NCBI RefSeq assembly: GCF_003265705.1
Contig: NW_020313288.1
Span: forward strand, 2,733,723-2,797,722
Direction of reading: 5' to 3'
DNA: 64,000 nt
DNA from: Callorhinus ursinus
Lineage: Eukaryota > Chordata > Mammalia > Carnivora > Otariidae
A program made the translations under genes and the position numbers. Of this stretch, positions 53,811 to 64,000 are shown piece by piece. The notes under the pieces are model-generated. The model ran no database searches. It worked only from the letters and a program-made list of their open reading frames with translations, and was not told where the DNA came from. Numbering within the stretch: the first letter of the stretch is position 1; every line of letters starts with the position of its first letter.

Positions 53811-56800
53811 GTAAGCGGGGCCCGCCGGCCCGGCGCCTCCCCCCCCNNNNNNNNNNNNNNNNNNNNNNNNNNNNNNNNNNNNNNNNNNNNNNNNNNNNNN
53901 NNNNNNNNNNNNNNNNNNNNNNNNNNNNNNNNNNNNNNNNNNNNNNGACGGGCCACCCGCCCCCCCCCCCCCGGTTCCCGGCCGGGCCATTCTCCCCCCA
54001 CCCCCCACCGCCAGCTCCCTGCTCGGCGCCTCCCCCAACTCCTGGGCCGGGTCCCCTCCAGCTCCGGGCTCAGAGCTACTCCCCCGCCCCCACCACCCGG
54101 GCTCCCCCCACACCCCCGGAGGTCCCGGTCTCTCTCCCAGCTCCCGACCCGGTTTCGCCCCCTAGTTCCCAGACCCGGTGCCCTCCAGCTCCCGGCCCGG
54201 ATTCCCCCCTCCCCCAGCCCCTGGGGCATGCTTCCCCCCCACACACACACCCCAGCCCAGCCAGGCCGGGCCTCGGATGGCCTTGGCCTCGAGCCTGGGG
54301 CACCCGGGGAGCCCCAGAGCACCGGGGCTGGTTTTGGGGCCTGGGAGTGGGGGGGATCCGAGGCGCACCCCTCCCGGAAGAGCGTGGCGGGGAAGAAGGG
54401 TGCTGGGAATCTGGGGTGGAGGGCCCCCCCCGGGTAATTTCGGGCGCTGGGAGAGGCCCCTTCCCCGAAGGGACTTTGCAGGGAGGACTTGGCGCCCCCA
54501 CCAACTTGGGGAGGGGGACTCTAGGACGCCTTCTGCCCCCCTCGCAGAGGCAGTTGGGGCTCTCGGATGTGCACACCCCACCCCCGGCGCATTGGAGGGG
54601 CGGTAGAGGGCGCACGCTGCCCCCCACCAAGGGCGGACCTTAAAACGCACCCCCACAGCCTGGGGGTGGCGGGGAACCAGGCGGCTCCGGGCGCACCCAC
54701 CCCCTCGCCTTCTCCCGGGAGAGGCGGGGGCAGGAAGCGAGGGCGGGGGCCGCGCCAGGGGCTGTAAACACGGGCCCGGGAAGTGGGGCGGGGGGGGGGG
54801 GGGGGGGGCGCGCTGCAGCTGTGCCGGCCGGCCCGCTGCCTCGGGGGTCGCCCCGCCCCGCCTGGCCCTGACCGGGGCCGCCCCCCTCCGCACAGGGCTC
54901 GTCTCACCTACCCCAGCAACTCAAATTCACCACCTCAGACTCCTGCGACCGCATCAAGGACGAGTTTCAGCTGCTGCAGGCTCAGTACCACAGGTGAGCT
55001 GGGGGCCAGAGGCCCTGCAGGGTGGATGGTGGAGGCCCCCCCACCCAGGTCTGGAGGGAAGGTTGTGGCCACTGCCACGTACACATATTTGAAAAAAAAT
55101 GGAGGTAGAGAGCGTCCTATTCTGTGGTAGGCGCTGTCGCGAGCGCCTTTCTAATATTAAACTCACCTAGAGGTCAAGACAGCCCATTTCAAAGGTAAGA
55201 ACATCATCTGCGTGGCTTCCGAGTCCCTCCCCCTCCCCACCCCCATCCCCCTTGGATAAAAGACCTCCCAAGAAGTCGGGGGGTGGACCCTCTACCTCCC
55301 CACCTCCAAAAGAAAACATTCTGTAGCCTGTTCTGTTTCTTTCTGCTTAGTTTTGGAGGAGTTCCTAGCGTCCTAACAGATAATCAAAGGTGGCTCTTCC
55401 TCCAGAATTTAACGTTCTAACATTGTAAAGGGCTTGCCAAGTGCAGGATCTAAGGGGAAGGACCTGGTACTGTCTTCATCTCACAGTTAAAGAAATTTAA
55501 GCCCAGAGAGGTTAGAGATTTTCTGGGGATGCACAGCAGAGAGGTGGCAAACAGATTTGCAGCCGATCTCTGGGGTGAAGAATGCGGATTCTCATGGCGC
55601 TGTTAGAGAGTGGGGGGGGGGGGCTTTGCCTGGGAATCAGAAGGGAGTCCTTGGTCACCATCGCAAATCCCAGCAGGGCCTTGGGCCCTCTCTGGACCTC
55701 AGTTTGCCTGCACAAAAGTGTTCCAAGAAGGAGCCTGGGTTTTCTCCAAGAAGAAGAGAAATAGATATAAATATATGCATATATTTTCAAAAACTTCACC
55801 TTTTGGGGGTACTTTCCATGCTCCCCACGGGCTAAATACTGAGCCGACATCCTGTTGTTCAATCTTCCACGTTTTCCTGTTATTGTGCCCATTTTCCAGA
55901 CAGGGAAACATAGGCACAGGCCGTTGAAAGGCAGGCCCCAGGAACTTTGTTCTGGTTCCCTGATCGTTTAGGGACTTGGCTTGGCAGGCCTGGCTACAGT
56001 GAGGGGTCCTGCCACGTTGGGGGTGCACACAAGATTTGCCAGACCCTCAAGAAGGGCCAGAAATTCATAGTTTGGAGTGAAATTACCTTTTCTGTTTGTT
56101 TGTTTGTTTTAATGGTGGCAACAAATAGCGTTTTTTAAAGAAAACGAGAGAAAACAAACTCGGGGGTGGGGTGGGGGGCATAGCCACAGAAACTGTGGCT
56201 CATCTCTGAATCTGGGCGTACAAGTCACAGTTTGGTGGAGGGAAACGCCAGGCTCCTGGGAGGACCGTAAGATCAAGCATTTATTGGGTGTTTACTGTAT
56301 ACCAGGCCCTGTTCCAGAAGCTGTTCTTGTCTTAATCCGTTTCCTTCCCACCACCCCACCCTGGGAGTTTGGTACTTGGCGATGCAGAGACCAAGGCCCA
56401 GGGAGGTAGAGGGGTTTGCCTAGAGCCACACAACATCAAGGTAGCAGGGCTGAACTGTGAATCCAGTGCGTCTGGCTCGCGTCTGTGCGGTCAGCTGTCT
56501 AGGTCTTTCTCTGCCCTCCTCACTGGGGACAGGGGTGGGTGGGCTTTGAGAAATGCCCTAAGCTCAACCCTGCTGGGAGAGCCTGAGAGAGGCTGTTACC
56601 CATCTCTGTTACCCAACAGTGGAACTTTTACCCCCTAGTGAAATCAAGGCCTATAAGAGGGGCTGGGCCCCCTTTGAGATTCCTTGGTGAGTCCAACCCA
56701 GAGCCCTGCCACCCAGCCCTCCACCCTCCACCCTTTCTGCCCTTCTGTGGCTTCTGTGCCTTCCTCCCCGGCTGGATAGTTTTCCCCAGGGATTGGGACT

Positions 56801-58513
56801 GTGGCCTCTGAAGCCCGCTTTCTGGCTGTGTGACCTTGAGCGTTACTCAGCCTCTCTGGGCATCCATTGCATCATCGGTGAAATGAGGGTGACACAAATA
56901 TTACTGATCTCATCGAGGCTCCGGACAGGGAAAAGTTTCTTTGAGTCCCTGGCTGACCCACAGTCCGCGTGTTTGCGCCGCCTTTTATTATCTATATTAT
57001 TACCCATGACTTTTTCTGCCACCAGATCTATGAGGGTGATTTCATGATCCTCGTTTTACAGTTAGGGAGCCTGAGCTCCACCCCCCCCCCCCCCCCTCTT
57101 CACAGAGGAGGACGTCCTTCTCCTCCACCAAAGCTCTGGGTCCCCCCCGCACAGTGGGGGACCTCAGCCCGGCCCCTGGTCCCTCTCCCCTTGTTCTTTT
57201 CAGCCTGAAGCTGGAATGTGACAAGCTGGCCAGCGAGAAGTCAGAGATGCAGCGTCATTACGTGATGGTAAGCTGGCCTCCCGGTCGGGCAGGGCAGGGC
57301 AGGGCAAGGGGCGACCCCAGACCCTCCTCCACCGCTGGCAGCTGCCTGAACCCTAGCCACCTCCTGGGGGATGGACGAGGACTCGGGGTCTGCTCTGCAT
57401 TCAGCTGGCCCCTGGGGCCTGGCTGAGGCCGCCTTGCTGGCCTGGCTGCCGGCCCAGGCAGTGGCCCAGGTGCCAAACCACCGGGTTGCAGTGTGGGCCT
57501 GCCAGGTCCCCCGGCTGTCCTTGGCAACAGAGGAGGCCGCTGCTGTGTAAGCCAAAGCCAGGAACTGGCTGGGGGAGCTGCCGGATCCCTCCCTGCCCCC
57601 ACAGTTCCCCTCCCTGCCCCTACAGTTCGGGCATCCCAGCCTTAACTCCTCCTTGCCCAAGCTTCAGAAGGAGGACTCCTGGCGGGTGGGGGGGGGGGCA
57701 TCGAGCAGGAAGCTGACATCCTTTGAGGTTGGAGGGAGGGAAGGGGTGACACCGCATTCTTTGCCTGACATCTGAGACCCTGCGTCTGCGCATTGCCAGA
57801 ATCACTTGCTGGGATCCCTACCCACCAGGTGGCAGTTTCTACATCAAAAAGCCCCTGCCTTGGTCCAGCCCAGAGCCCAGCTCTCCCAGGCTGTCGATGA
57901 GGCAGAGAGAGCCAGACACCGACCCTCCTGGCCCTAGAGGGCTGGAGCAGAGGGACTGACCCAGGAAGGCGGGATTCCAGAGGGGGGCACACTGCCTGAG
58001 GAAGGCCACATGGAGGATAGAGCATTGCAGCTAGGGTCTTGAAGAATGAGTAGGAGCTTGCTGGGCAAAAGAGAAGAAACCACGGGAAGTCCTGGGAATG
58101 AACTTGGCTTCCCCTGCCCCACCTCCAGGGATGATGGGGAGCCACGAGGGGCTTTAGAGGAGGGGAGGAGGCAGGGTCAGATCTGGGGCGTGAGGAGGGG
58201 GGCTACTGACCCCAGAGCCAGACCCAGCAGGCTTTGTTTATCCTGATTATTTATACCCAGGAAGGCAAACTTCCCTGGAGTCTGGGGCCACCCGCAGACA
58301 AGACACATAAAGATAAAAGATTAGGAGTCCTGGAATGTATGTGTGTTGGAGAGAGGGCTGGATAATTATTCCAGAAACCAGGGGAGCCAGGCCTGGCTGG
58401 GGCCCTGAAGCTCCCCCGGCTCCCGGCAAGCAGTTCCACCAGGTGCCCGGGCTTCTGCTCCCGGCATGGGCACCTCCCACCTGCCCTCATGCTCCCCACC
58501 CCGTGTGTGCGTG

Positions 58514-58559
<46 letters not shown>

Positions 58560-60952
58560 TGGCACACCCCGCAGCCTTTGCCCACCCCCGTTTCTCTCTG
58601 TCTCCCCACCATGCAGTACTACGAGATGTCCTATGGCTTGAACATTGAGATGCACAAGCAGGTACGCCCCCCCGCCCACTTCTGCAACCCCAGACAGGTG
58701 GGCCCGGCCCCTTGGCTGCGCACCAAGTCTGATCAGGCCTCCATACCTGATCCTGTTACCTTCTGAGCCCCTGCCCCTGTTTCTTCTCAGGCCTCCCTGG
58801 GAGGTTTATCCCTGGGAGGAGGGTGACATGCCAGCACACTGCGAACCCCAGGATTGCCCCTTGCCCTCTATCCTTGCTTTGGCCATCTGTGCCCTGAGTA
58901 GGCTGATATCAAGGATGTCATAAAAATAATGGTGTTGGTGGCCCCCTGGCCCCTCCCCCACCTAGCGCCCCCGTGCCCCCCCCAAGCCTGGAATCGGTCC
59001 TGAGCCTTCCCTGTTAGCTGCGGAGCTGAGAGCCAGCCTTAGATCCCACCTTGGCTGCTGACCAGGGGCCCATAGTCTGGAGGTGTTGATCTCACCCTGG
59101 GCAGAGTTGGCCTCCTCTTGGGTAGAACCTCACAGGCCTCTCGGGGCTGGTCTGCACCTGCCCCCTGCTGCCTGCCCTGGACTGAAGCCTCTGTGTGTTG
59201 CAGGCTGAAATCGTCAAGAGGCTGAATGGGATTTGTGCCCAGGTCCTACCCTACCTTTCCCAAGAGGTGAGTGGCGCCCCGGGGGCTGCAGGGAGGAGGA
59301 GGTAGTTGGACTGTGAACTTGCCCCAGGGCCTGCCCCCACACACCCCCCACCCCTGCCTCCCCCATGCTCTGGGGCAGCAGCTGTTCGATGCCCAAGGCG
59401 CACACCTCCCCTCTCTGGACCTCCCAGACACAGAAGAATCCCCAGCTTGGAGAAACCCCAGGGGTGCAGGGCGGTGGAGGGAGGGGCCTCAGCCTGCTTT
59501 GGAATTCCCAGCCTGAGTGAGTCATTTCACGGGTAAAAATGTCAGATATGCCAAAGACTACACCAAGATTTTTTTTTTCCCCCTTCTTGCTTCTGCGTTT
59601 AACCCTCTTGAGATTTGTCTGCCAGGCCCTGTGGGTGGCCTCAGGCCAGAAACCACAGGGGGTGTGTACGGGGAAAGGCACTCAGCTCACGTATGCAGAC
59701 AGACAGACATGCACAGGTGCAACACAGATGTACACACGGACCCGTGGACACGCACCCTGGGGAGCCATGCGCTGAGCTCTTGCTTTTGCTTTTTGGGATT
59801 TTAAGACTCTTGGTGTGGGGCCCACTCCACATTCCCCCCCACTGCCATTCCTGCTCTCTGCCAGGTTTCCTGTCGATCTTTCATCATTTCCTCTTTAATC
59901 CCTGACTTTATCTTGGGGCCCTTTGGGTGACCTGCATGCTCAGGGACAATTCCAGAAGGACACTATGAAAACCCTAGAGAAGGGGGTTCTTGGGGCCCTG
60001 AAGACCTAGACTTGTGCTTTCCTTTCATGACAGGGGCTTCCTGGTAGGCAAGGCAAAAAGGGAGATTGGCAGAGTCTAGCATCTGATGGCAGGAGAGATG
60101 GACTCGTAGGGAGGGCTGGGGTGTGGGCAATAAATTGCCCCGGGAAGGATTGCCCTGAACCTAGACTCATACCCCAGCACTGCCAGAATCCACTGGGCCT
60201 TCCCCAGCTGTAGAAGGAGAGGAGCTTGGGTTAGCAGATCTCAGAGCACAGTCTGTGAGCTCTTAGGATCAAGACTTCCCTGTACAGTTGGCCAGGTTGG
60301 GCCCTGTACATTTACTTCTTGGTGTATCGCATTGAATAGGTCCCGATCCAGGGTTTCTCTTAGACTCACCCGATGGCGTTTTCTTAAGTATCTGGCACCA
60401 ACCCCTTTGGGCCTTCTGCGAATCCCACTTGGTGAACAGAAGCGGCTGGAGGGAGGGGTTTTCTGATGGGATGGAAAGCCACGGTGGGGCGCGCCTTCCC
60501 CTGGGCTCTGTGCCTCAGACCCCCACAGAGATCAGGGCATATAGCACCTGGCTCCTCTCTACCCCACACCCCTTCCAGCACCAGCAGCAGGTCTTGGGAG
60601 CCATCGAGAGGGCTAAGCAGGTCACCGCTCCTGAGCTGAACTCCATCATCCGGGTACGTCTGGGTCGCGGGCGGGCGGGTGGGCAGGTGGGCCCACGGCA
60701 GCTCATGCTTCCCTCCCGTGTGCCCTGCAGCAGCAGCTCCAAGCCCATCAGCTGTCCCAGCTGCAGGCTCTGGCCCTGCCCCTGACCCCGTTGCCTGTGG
60801 GGCTGCAGCCGCCTGCGCTGCCCGCGGTCAGCGCCGGCACCGGCCTTCTCTCGCTGTCCGCGCTGGGCTCCCAGGCCCACCTCTCCAAGGAAGACAAGAA
60901 TGGGCACGACGGTGACCCCCACCAGGAGGATGACGGCGAGAAGTCGGATTAG
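53784..60952 (+). CDS. TLE5: TLE family member 5 (AES/GRG5), seven coding exons
   Basis: Joined segments: 53784-53810, 54896-54993, 57204-57267, 58617-58661, 59204-59266, 60579-60653, 60731-60952. They total 594 nt, giving 197 residues and a stop, the family length. It begins MMFPQSRHS and ends DDGEKSD. Domains: a glutamine-rich Q domain (about residues 15-130, amphipathic helices with [20 protein letters not shown]) that tetramerises, then a Gly/Pro-rich segment (about 131-197). Family knowledge: this short Groucho member lacks the CcN, SP and WD40 parts of TLE1-4, binds their Q domains in the nucleus and dampens or modifies corepression in TCF/Wnt, Notch and NF-kB settings. All introns are GT-AG and the frame is unbroken. 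First ATG of the ATGATG pair chosen, as in known orthologues. Confidence 0.97.
53847..53946. other. assembly gap of 100 N
   Basis: One hundred N bases begin 36 bases after the TLE5 exon 1 donor. The flanks are C homopolymers (8 C before; 12 C in GCCCCCCCCCCCCGG soon after), so the gap is most likely a sequencing drop-out in GC-rich sequence. The true size is unknown. Confidence 0.95.
54789..54808 (+). repeat. G-rich homopolymer in TLE5 intron 1
   Basis: About 18 consecutive G's, 88 bases before the exon 2 acceptor. Confidence 0.9.
54896..54993 (+). CDS. TLE5: TLE5 coding exon 2
   Basis: 98 nt encoding residues 10-41 and two bases of Ser42. The peptide starts [19 protein letters not shown] and runs into the first helix of the Q domain. 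Acceptor CGCACAG, donor GTGAGC. A run of about 18 G's lies 88 bases before the acceptor. Confidence 0.96.
54994..57203 (+). other. TLE5: TLE5 intron 2
   Basis: Contains three MIR-like copies: reverse at 55,425-55,570 (TCATCTCACAGTTAAAGAAA), reverse at 56,275-56,490 (TTTATTGGGTGTTTACTGTA) and sense at 56,790-56,960 (CTGGCTGTGTGACCTTGAGC). No CanSINE. A C-run is at 57,080-57,097. Confidence 0.6.
57204..57267 (+). CDS. TLE5: TLE5 coding exon 3
   Basis: 64 nt completing Ser42 and encoding residues 43-63 ([20 protein letters not shown] then Met). This is the leucine-rich helix of the Q-domain oligomer. Acceptor TTTTCAG, donor GTAAGC. Confidence 0.96.
57822..57835 (+). promoter_or_regulatory. CTCF-like motif
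   Basis: CCACCAGGTGGCAG agrees with the CTCF core at every constrained position as I know it. It lies in TLE5 intron 3. Binding is not shown by sequence alone. Confidence 0.5.
58503..58554 (+). repeat. (GT)n microsatellite
   Basis: About 17 uninterrupted GT units after two interrupted GTGTGTGC blocks, 62 bases before the TLE5 exon 4 acceptor. Confidence 0.95.
58617..58661 (+). CDS. TLE5: TLE5 coding exon 4
   Basis: 45 nt, exactly 15 codons, encoding [15 protein letters not shown] (residues 64-78). It is flanked by ATGCAG and GTACGC. A (GT)n microsatellite sits about 60 bases upstream. Because the exon is in phase 0 at both ends, its skipping would keep the frame. Confidence 0.96.
58662..60578 (+). 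other. TLE5: TLE5 introns 4 and 5 around exon 5
   Basis: Intron 4 (58662-59203) and intron 5 (59267-60578) are unassigned GC-moderate sequence with no transposon recognised with confidence and no other exon recognised. Confidence 0.5.
59204..59266 (+). CDS. TLE5: TLE5 coding exon 5
   Basis: 63 nt, 21 codons, encoding [20 protein letters not shown] and a final Glu (residues 79-99) of the Q domain. Acceptor TTGCAG, donor GTGAGT. In phase 0 at both ends. Confidence 0.96.
60579..60653 (+). CDS. TLE5: TLE5 coding exon 6
   Basis: 75 nt, 25 codons, encoding residues 100-124, starting [15 protein letters not shown] and ending NSIIR, the end of the Q domain helices. Acceptor TTCCAG, donor GTACGT. 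The following intron is only 77 bases. Confidence 0.96.
60731..60952 (+). CDS. TLE5: TLE5 coding exon 7 and stop
   Basis: 222 nt encoding residues 125-197 and TAG at 60950-60952. It starts [14 protein letters not shown], continues through the Gly/Pro-rich segment, and ends with an acidic, Lys-containing tail ([10 protein letters not shown]). Relative to the human protein as I recall it there are minor changes such as Ala for Ser in PPALPA and Pro for Thr in GDPHQED. Confidence 0.96.
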   Translation, partial: QQLQAHQLSQLQALALPLTPLPVGLQPPALPAVSAGTGLLSLSALGSQAHLSKEDKNGHDGDPHQEDDGEKSD

Positions 60953-61600
60953 CGGGCGGCCGGGATGGGGAGGGTGGGGGGGGACAAAGGGGAGACAGAC
61001 ACGGAGAGAGAGGAACGTTTAGCGCAAGACACAGTATAGCTCGGGTTTGGCTGAACTTGGTAGTATTTATGGTAGCCGCCTGCTGGGGTCCTAGCCCTGC
61101 CTGTGTACCACCCCTAGCTTCGCTCACACCCCCGGCTCCCGGCCTCCCTCCTCCTCCGCCTCTCCTGCCTCCCTCCTCCTCCTCCCCTGCAGCCTGAGTG
61201 GGCGGATGCCTGCTCATTCCACACAGGAGGCAAGCTGAGGCCTGGAGGCACAAATGGGAGGCCAGGTCAGAAGACAGCAAAGCCTCAGAAGCCCCGCACC
61301 CCTGCACTGCCCTGTTCCGCAACCGTGCACCTGACCGCCGGCCCGCCGGGCCCCTCAGGGCGCACGCCCCCAGCCTCCCACCCTGGCACTGCATGCAGAC
61401 ACCACGCTAGCTGCCCCTTCCCGCCCTGGGCACCCCACGTCCCTCCCGCCTCACTCACCTCCTCTGCTAGTTCCAGAGCCCACGCCCACCTGTCCTCTCC
61501 CCGCGCCCGCCAGAGAGGGGGCAGAGAGAGTGAGCTTAGCCAGGAGCAGGGGGGAGGAGTGGGGGGCGGGCGTCCCAGAATTCCCTTTCTCCCCTTCCCG

Positions 61601-61606
61601 AATAAA
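61601..61606 (+). terminator. TLE5: TLE5 proximal polyadenylation signal
   Basis: AATAAAGATGAGGG, followed within 25 bases by a GT-rich element (GTTGTCTTGG) typical of downstream cleavage elements. It would give a 3' UTR of about 670 bases. Confidence 0.75.
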
Positions 61607-61857
61607 GATGAGGGTACTCAAGTTGTCTTGGTTTTTATTTTATTTTTTTCCTTTTTCCAGTATACTAGCTTGTCTTTTAAGAAAAGGGATATTTAAAAAA
61701 AAAAAAAAGACAGAAAAATGTTTTAAAAAAACAAACACCCACACCTGTGTCTGTATATAGCCTTTTAGACTGTCAGCTTCTGTTGTGCTCAGTCGTTTGA
61801 TCGCTGCAGAGAGAAGGGAGAATGCTGTATCGAGGGTGGGCTTAGCTGTGCCTTTCA

Positions 61858-61863
61858 AATAAA
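61858..61863 (+). terminator. TLE5: TLE5 distal polyadenylation signal
   Basis: AATAAAGATGTGAG, followed by GGTTGGTTGCCTTGTT as a plausible GT-rich downstream element. The 14-base context nearly repeats that of the proximal signal 257 bases earlier. Confidence 0.7.
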
Positions 61864-61885
61864 GATGTGAGAAGGTTGGTTGCCT

Positions 61886-62755
61886 TGTTCCTGCCTCTGT
61901 GTTGCGGGATGCTGCGGCGGTGCCCCCCTTCCCATGGGAGGAGGGGGCTTCCCTCACATCTGAGCTCCCGCCTCCTTCCAGGATGGGAGAGTGAGGGTGG
62001 GGTGGGGGCGGGGTGGGGGCGGAGTCCGGCTCGCCAGCGTGGGCTGTCTCCCCAACTCGATGCACAGACCAGAGAGGGTCAGCTGGAGGCTCCAGGTCAC
62101 ACAGCCAGGCCCAGGTGCTTGAAGTTGAGCAGAGCTGACTTCTGATCCCCAGGCCAGAGGGCTCCTAAGTGGCGTTCTTTTCTCTTAGAGACAGAAGATT
62201 TTGAGACTGCAGAATCCATCCCCGCTGCATACCCACAGAGACCCTTTTTCCAGATCTGAGCACACAGGACCACCCCCCAGTTGAACCTGACCCCCGGAGG
62301 ACCTCTGGAAGGTCTCCCTGCCACGCCCCAGCTGGACCACCCGGGGAGCCAGAAGGAAAGGAGATCCGGGGAGTGAACCTGGCACCTGGGCCGAGAGGCC
62401 TCAGGCTGCCCACCCAGGATATGGGGCGAAGCTGAGGATGAGGCAGGGCGGGGCGGCATAGAATTCCTTACCCTCAGGGACCTGGGCAGCTGGGGGGACT
62501 TCTGAAGTCCAAGAAATTCTCACCTGCCCCCCAATCTAGCAGGTTCCCAAGGTGAACCAAGGGCACGGGGGTAGGGGTGGGGTGGGCGGCTTACCCTCTG
62601 GGGAAACGGCTCATGTCCCTGAGGAAAGAGGAGAGGAGGGGGGAGCATGACTGGGTGGTCCCACCAGCCTCCCCCTGGGTCCCGGCCCTCCCCCCCATGG
62701 CAGCCATAGCCCCTCTCGAAACGCCCACGTGATGGGGGTCGCTCCCTGCCTAGCA
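61886..62755. other. intergenic, downstream of TLE5
   Basis: No gene seen. A MIR-like scrap lies at 62,050-62,150 (GCTCCAGGTCACACAGCCAG). The rest is unassigned. Confidence 0.4.
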
Positions 62756-63375
62756 TTTTATCCTTGTGCTGAAAACCCAAACTCACCCAGGACACTTGGG
62801 GAGCGAAAACTGTTGCAATGCCAAGTGTCGCACCCACCTGGAAGGCAATCTGGCACCCAGCAAGTCCCCTCCTGGGTCCCCACCCCCAGGGCCGTGCCGC
62901 ACCCAACCTCCACAAAGGCACGGACAAGGGTGTCCAGAGTTGCTGTCCTTCCTCCCCACTTCCCCCAACCGGAAGCTACCCGCTGCCCATCGACAGAATG
63001 GCTAAGCTGTGACATCATCATGCCTGGGAAACACGACAGAGCCACGAAAAAAAAGTACGAGCCACCACTCTACTCAACACCCCGCATCTCGCTCATGGCA
63101 CACTGAACAAAAGCAGCTGGGGACAAAAGCGTAAATACAGAGTGGTTCCATTTATATAAGGAACAAAATCAAGCCCAAGTGACCTACAGTGTCAGGTGTC
63201 ATGGGGTCACCCTTGCGAGAGGGTGGGGGAGGGGCAGAGGGGGCTCATGTTCCATTTCTTAACTTGGGGGCTGATGACATGCGTGTGTTCACTCTGTAAT
63301 CATCAAATTGTTCACTTACAATCTGTGCCCTCTTTTGTGTGTTACATTTCACAATTTTAAAAAAAAATCATAAAA
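62756..63375 (+). repeat. old L1 3' end
   Basis: GAATGGCTAAGCTGTGACAT, GTGGTTCCATTTATATAAGG and GTGTTACATTTCACAATTTT follow the order of an L1M-type 3' UTR. Confidence 0.75.
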
Positions 63376-63409
63376 AAGATTTGGGGGGCCTCCATGGCAG
63401 CTGGTCCTG

Positions 63410-63600
63410 CTGCCCACCCCTCCAATGACTCCAGCAGGCTGGAACTGTCTTGCTGTTCCTCGCCTAGAGGCCTTTTGCACATGCTGTTCTGTCTGTCTGG
63501 AACAGTGTTCTCCCTCTTCCCCCCCCCCCTTCCCAGGGTAGTAATCCTCCAAGACTTCCAGATACCAGTTTTCTCAAGTCCTCCCCCGACCCTACCCCAA
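63410..63600 (+). repeat. L2 fragment
   Basis: GGCCTTTTGCACATGCTGTT followed by CTGTCTGTCTGGAACAGTGT is a clear L2 phrase. Confidence 0.75.
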
Positions 63601-63729
63601 AGCAGGGGTCTGTGGCCCCTCCACCCAGGGTCCCGCACAAGCAACATATTAATATGTCACACGATGGTTGCAGGGAATAATCCAGGCGGCCCAGCAATCA
63701 TGGTCGTGGGAGGTAGGGTTGTCAGCCCC

Positions 63730-63965
63730 TTAGCAAGATGAGAAGACCGAGGCCCAGACAGACAGGCATGATGGGGGCCTCCAGCCTCGATTTAAATCCT
63801 GGCTCTCGCTCTCACAGCTGGATAGTCTAGACAAGTGGCTTCACCCCTCCGGATCTTGGATTCCCTATCTGTAAAATGGGTATGATCTCAGAACAGGCCC
63901 TAGTTATGAAAATCATATTATTTAATCCGCGGAAAGGCTTCTAGCAGGGACTCGCACATTCATTC
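63730..63965 (+). repeat. MIR
   Basis: TTAAATCCTGGCTCTCGCTC, CTATCTGTAAAATGGGTATG. It ends with ATTCATTCATTCATTTAG in the last bases of the window. Confidence 0.75.
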
Positions 63966-64000
63966 ATTCATTTAGTGGGACCTACTCGGAGCCCCAGGGA

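Larger units (their letters stand above)
53160..54900 (+). promoter_or_regulatory. TLE5: TLE5 CpG island, promoter and leader
   Basis: Dense CpG with GC boxes (GGGGCGGGG near 53,289 and 53,550), (CGG)n stretches at 53,418-53,440 and 53,655-53,670, and GCCGCCATTAG near 53,492, which resembles a YY1 site (GCCGCCATNTT) beside ACAATAG, a SOX-like word. No TATA box seen. Transcription probably starts between about 53,400 and 53,650 (inference). A 100-base gap interrupts the island at 53,847. Confidence 0.75.
57268..58616 (+). other. TLE5: TLE5 intron 3
   Basis: Contains a strong CTCF-like core CCACCAGGTGGCAG at 57822-57835 and a (GT)n microsatellite at 58503-58554. No transposon recognised with confidence. 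Confidence 0.55.
60953..61885 (+). other. TLE5: TLE5 3' untranslated region
   Basis: The interval runs from the stop codon to about 20 bases past the second AATAAA. It includes a C/T-rich part (61,130-61,200), a T-rich stretch after the first signal (61,627-61,665) and an A-rich run (61,692-61,711). The end is inferred from the polyadenylation signals. Confidence 0.75.

Noticed and set aside
53132..54322. A 396-codon minus-strand frame over the TLE5 island
   Set aside because: It crosses an N gap and is Pro/Arg/Ala-rich low-complexity translation of CpG-dense DNA, antisense to TLE5. No domain is recognisable.
61890..64000. First exon of TLE2, expected beyond TLE5
   Set aside because: No Groucho N-terminal coding sequence or CpG island was seen in this flank.

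Overview
The window is nuclear DNA of a placental mammal, most probably an arctoid carnivoran (bear, seal or mustelid group). It is rich in tRNA-Lys-derived CanSINEs, with heads reading GGCGCCTGGGTGGCTCAG and CT-rich, A-tailed ends. They look like the arctoid form and not the dog SINEC_Cf form. Two intron-containing genes are supported. Their order and divergent orientation match the GNA11-TLE5 neighbourhood I recall from human chromosome 19p13.3.

Layout. Positions 1-6,350 are intergenic sequence beyond the 3' end of GNA11, made of LINE1, LINE2 and CanSINE copies plus a small CpG-rich block with a CTCF-like motif. Positions 6,362-29,300 hold GNA11 on the minus strand: a 2.3 kb 3' UTR, seven coding exons that join to exactly 360 codons (359 residues plus stop), a 12 kb first intron and a CpG-island promoter. 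Positions 29,740-53,150 are about 23 kb of intergenic DNA packed with repeats: LINE1, LINE2, MIR, MER20-like elements, a Tigger-like DNA transposon, nested CanSINEs and a U6 snRNA pseudogene. There is a 400-base assembly gap at 39,113-39,512. Positions 53,160-61,890 hold TLE5 (formerly AES) on the plus strand: a CpG island, seven coding exons that join to 198 codons (197 residues plus stop), and two tandem polyadenylation signals. A 100-base gap lies in intron 1. Positions 61,890-64,000 are downstream intergenic sequence with L1, L2 and MIR.

The two proteins act in different pathways. GNA11 is the alpha subunit of a Gq-class heterotrimeric G protein at the plasma membrane. TLE5 is a short nuclear Groucho-family protein that modulates TLE corepressors. 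Nothing in the sequence links them beyond proximity. All splice sites seen are GT-AG and neither reading frame is broken.

The most interesting non-genic structures are: a 61-bp minisatellite just upstream of the last GNA11 exon; a compound tandem array of about 39 bp (116 bp higher-order) beside the GNA11 CpG island; a perfect 14-bp inverted repeat in that island; groups of closely similar, GC-shifted L1 3' ends; and an assembly gap that lies inside a single SINE. I found no sign of a wholly new genetic system. Repeat-family names are from memory of consensus sequences and were not searched.
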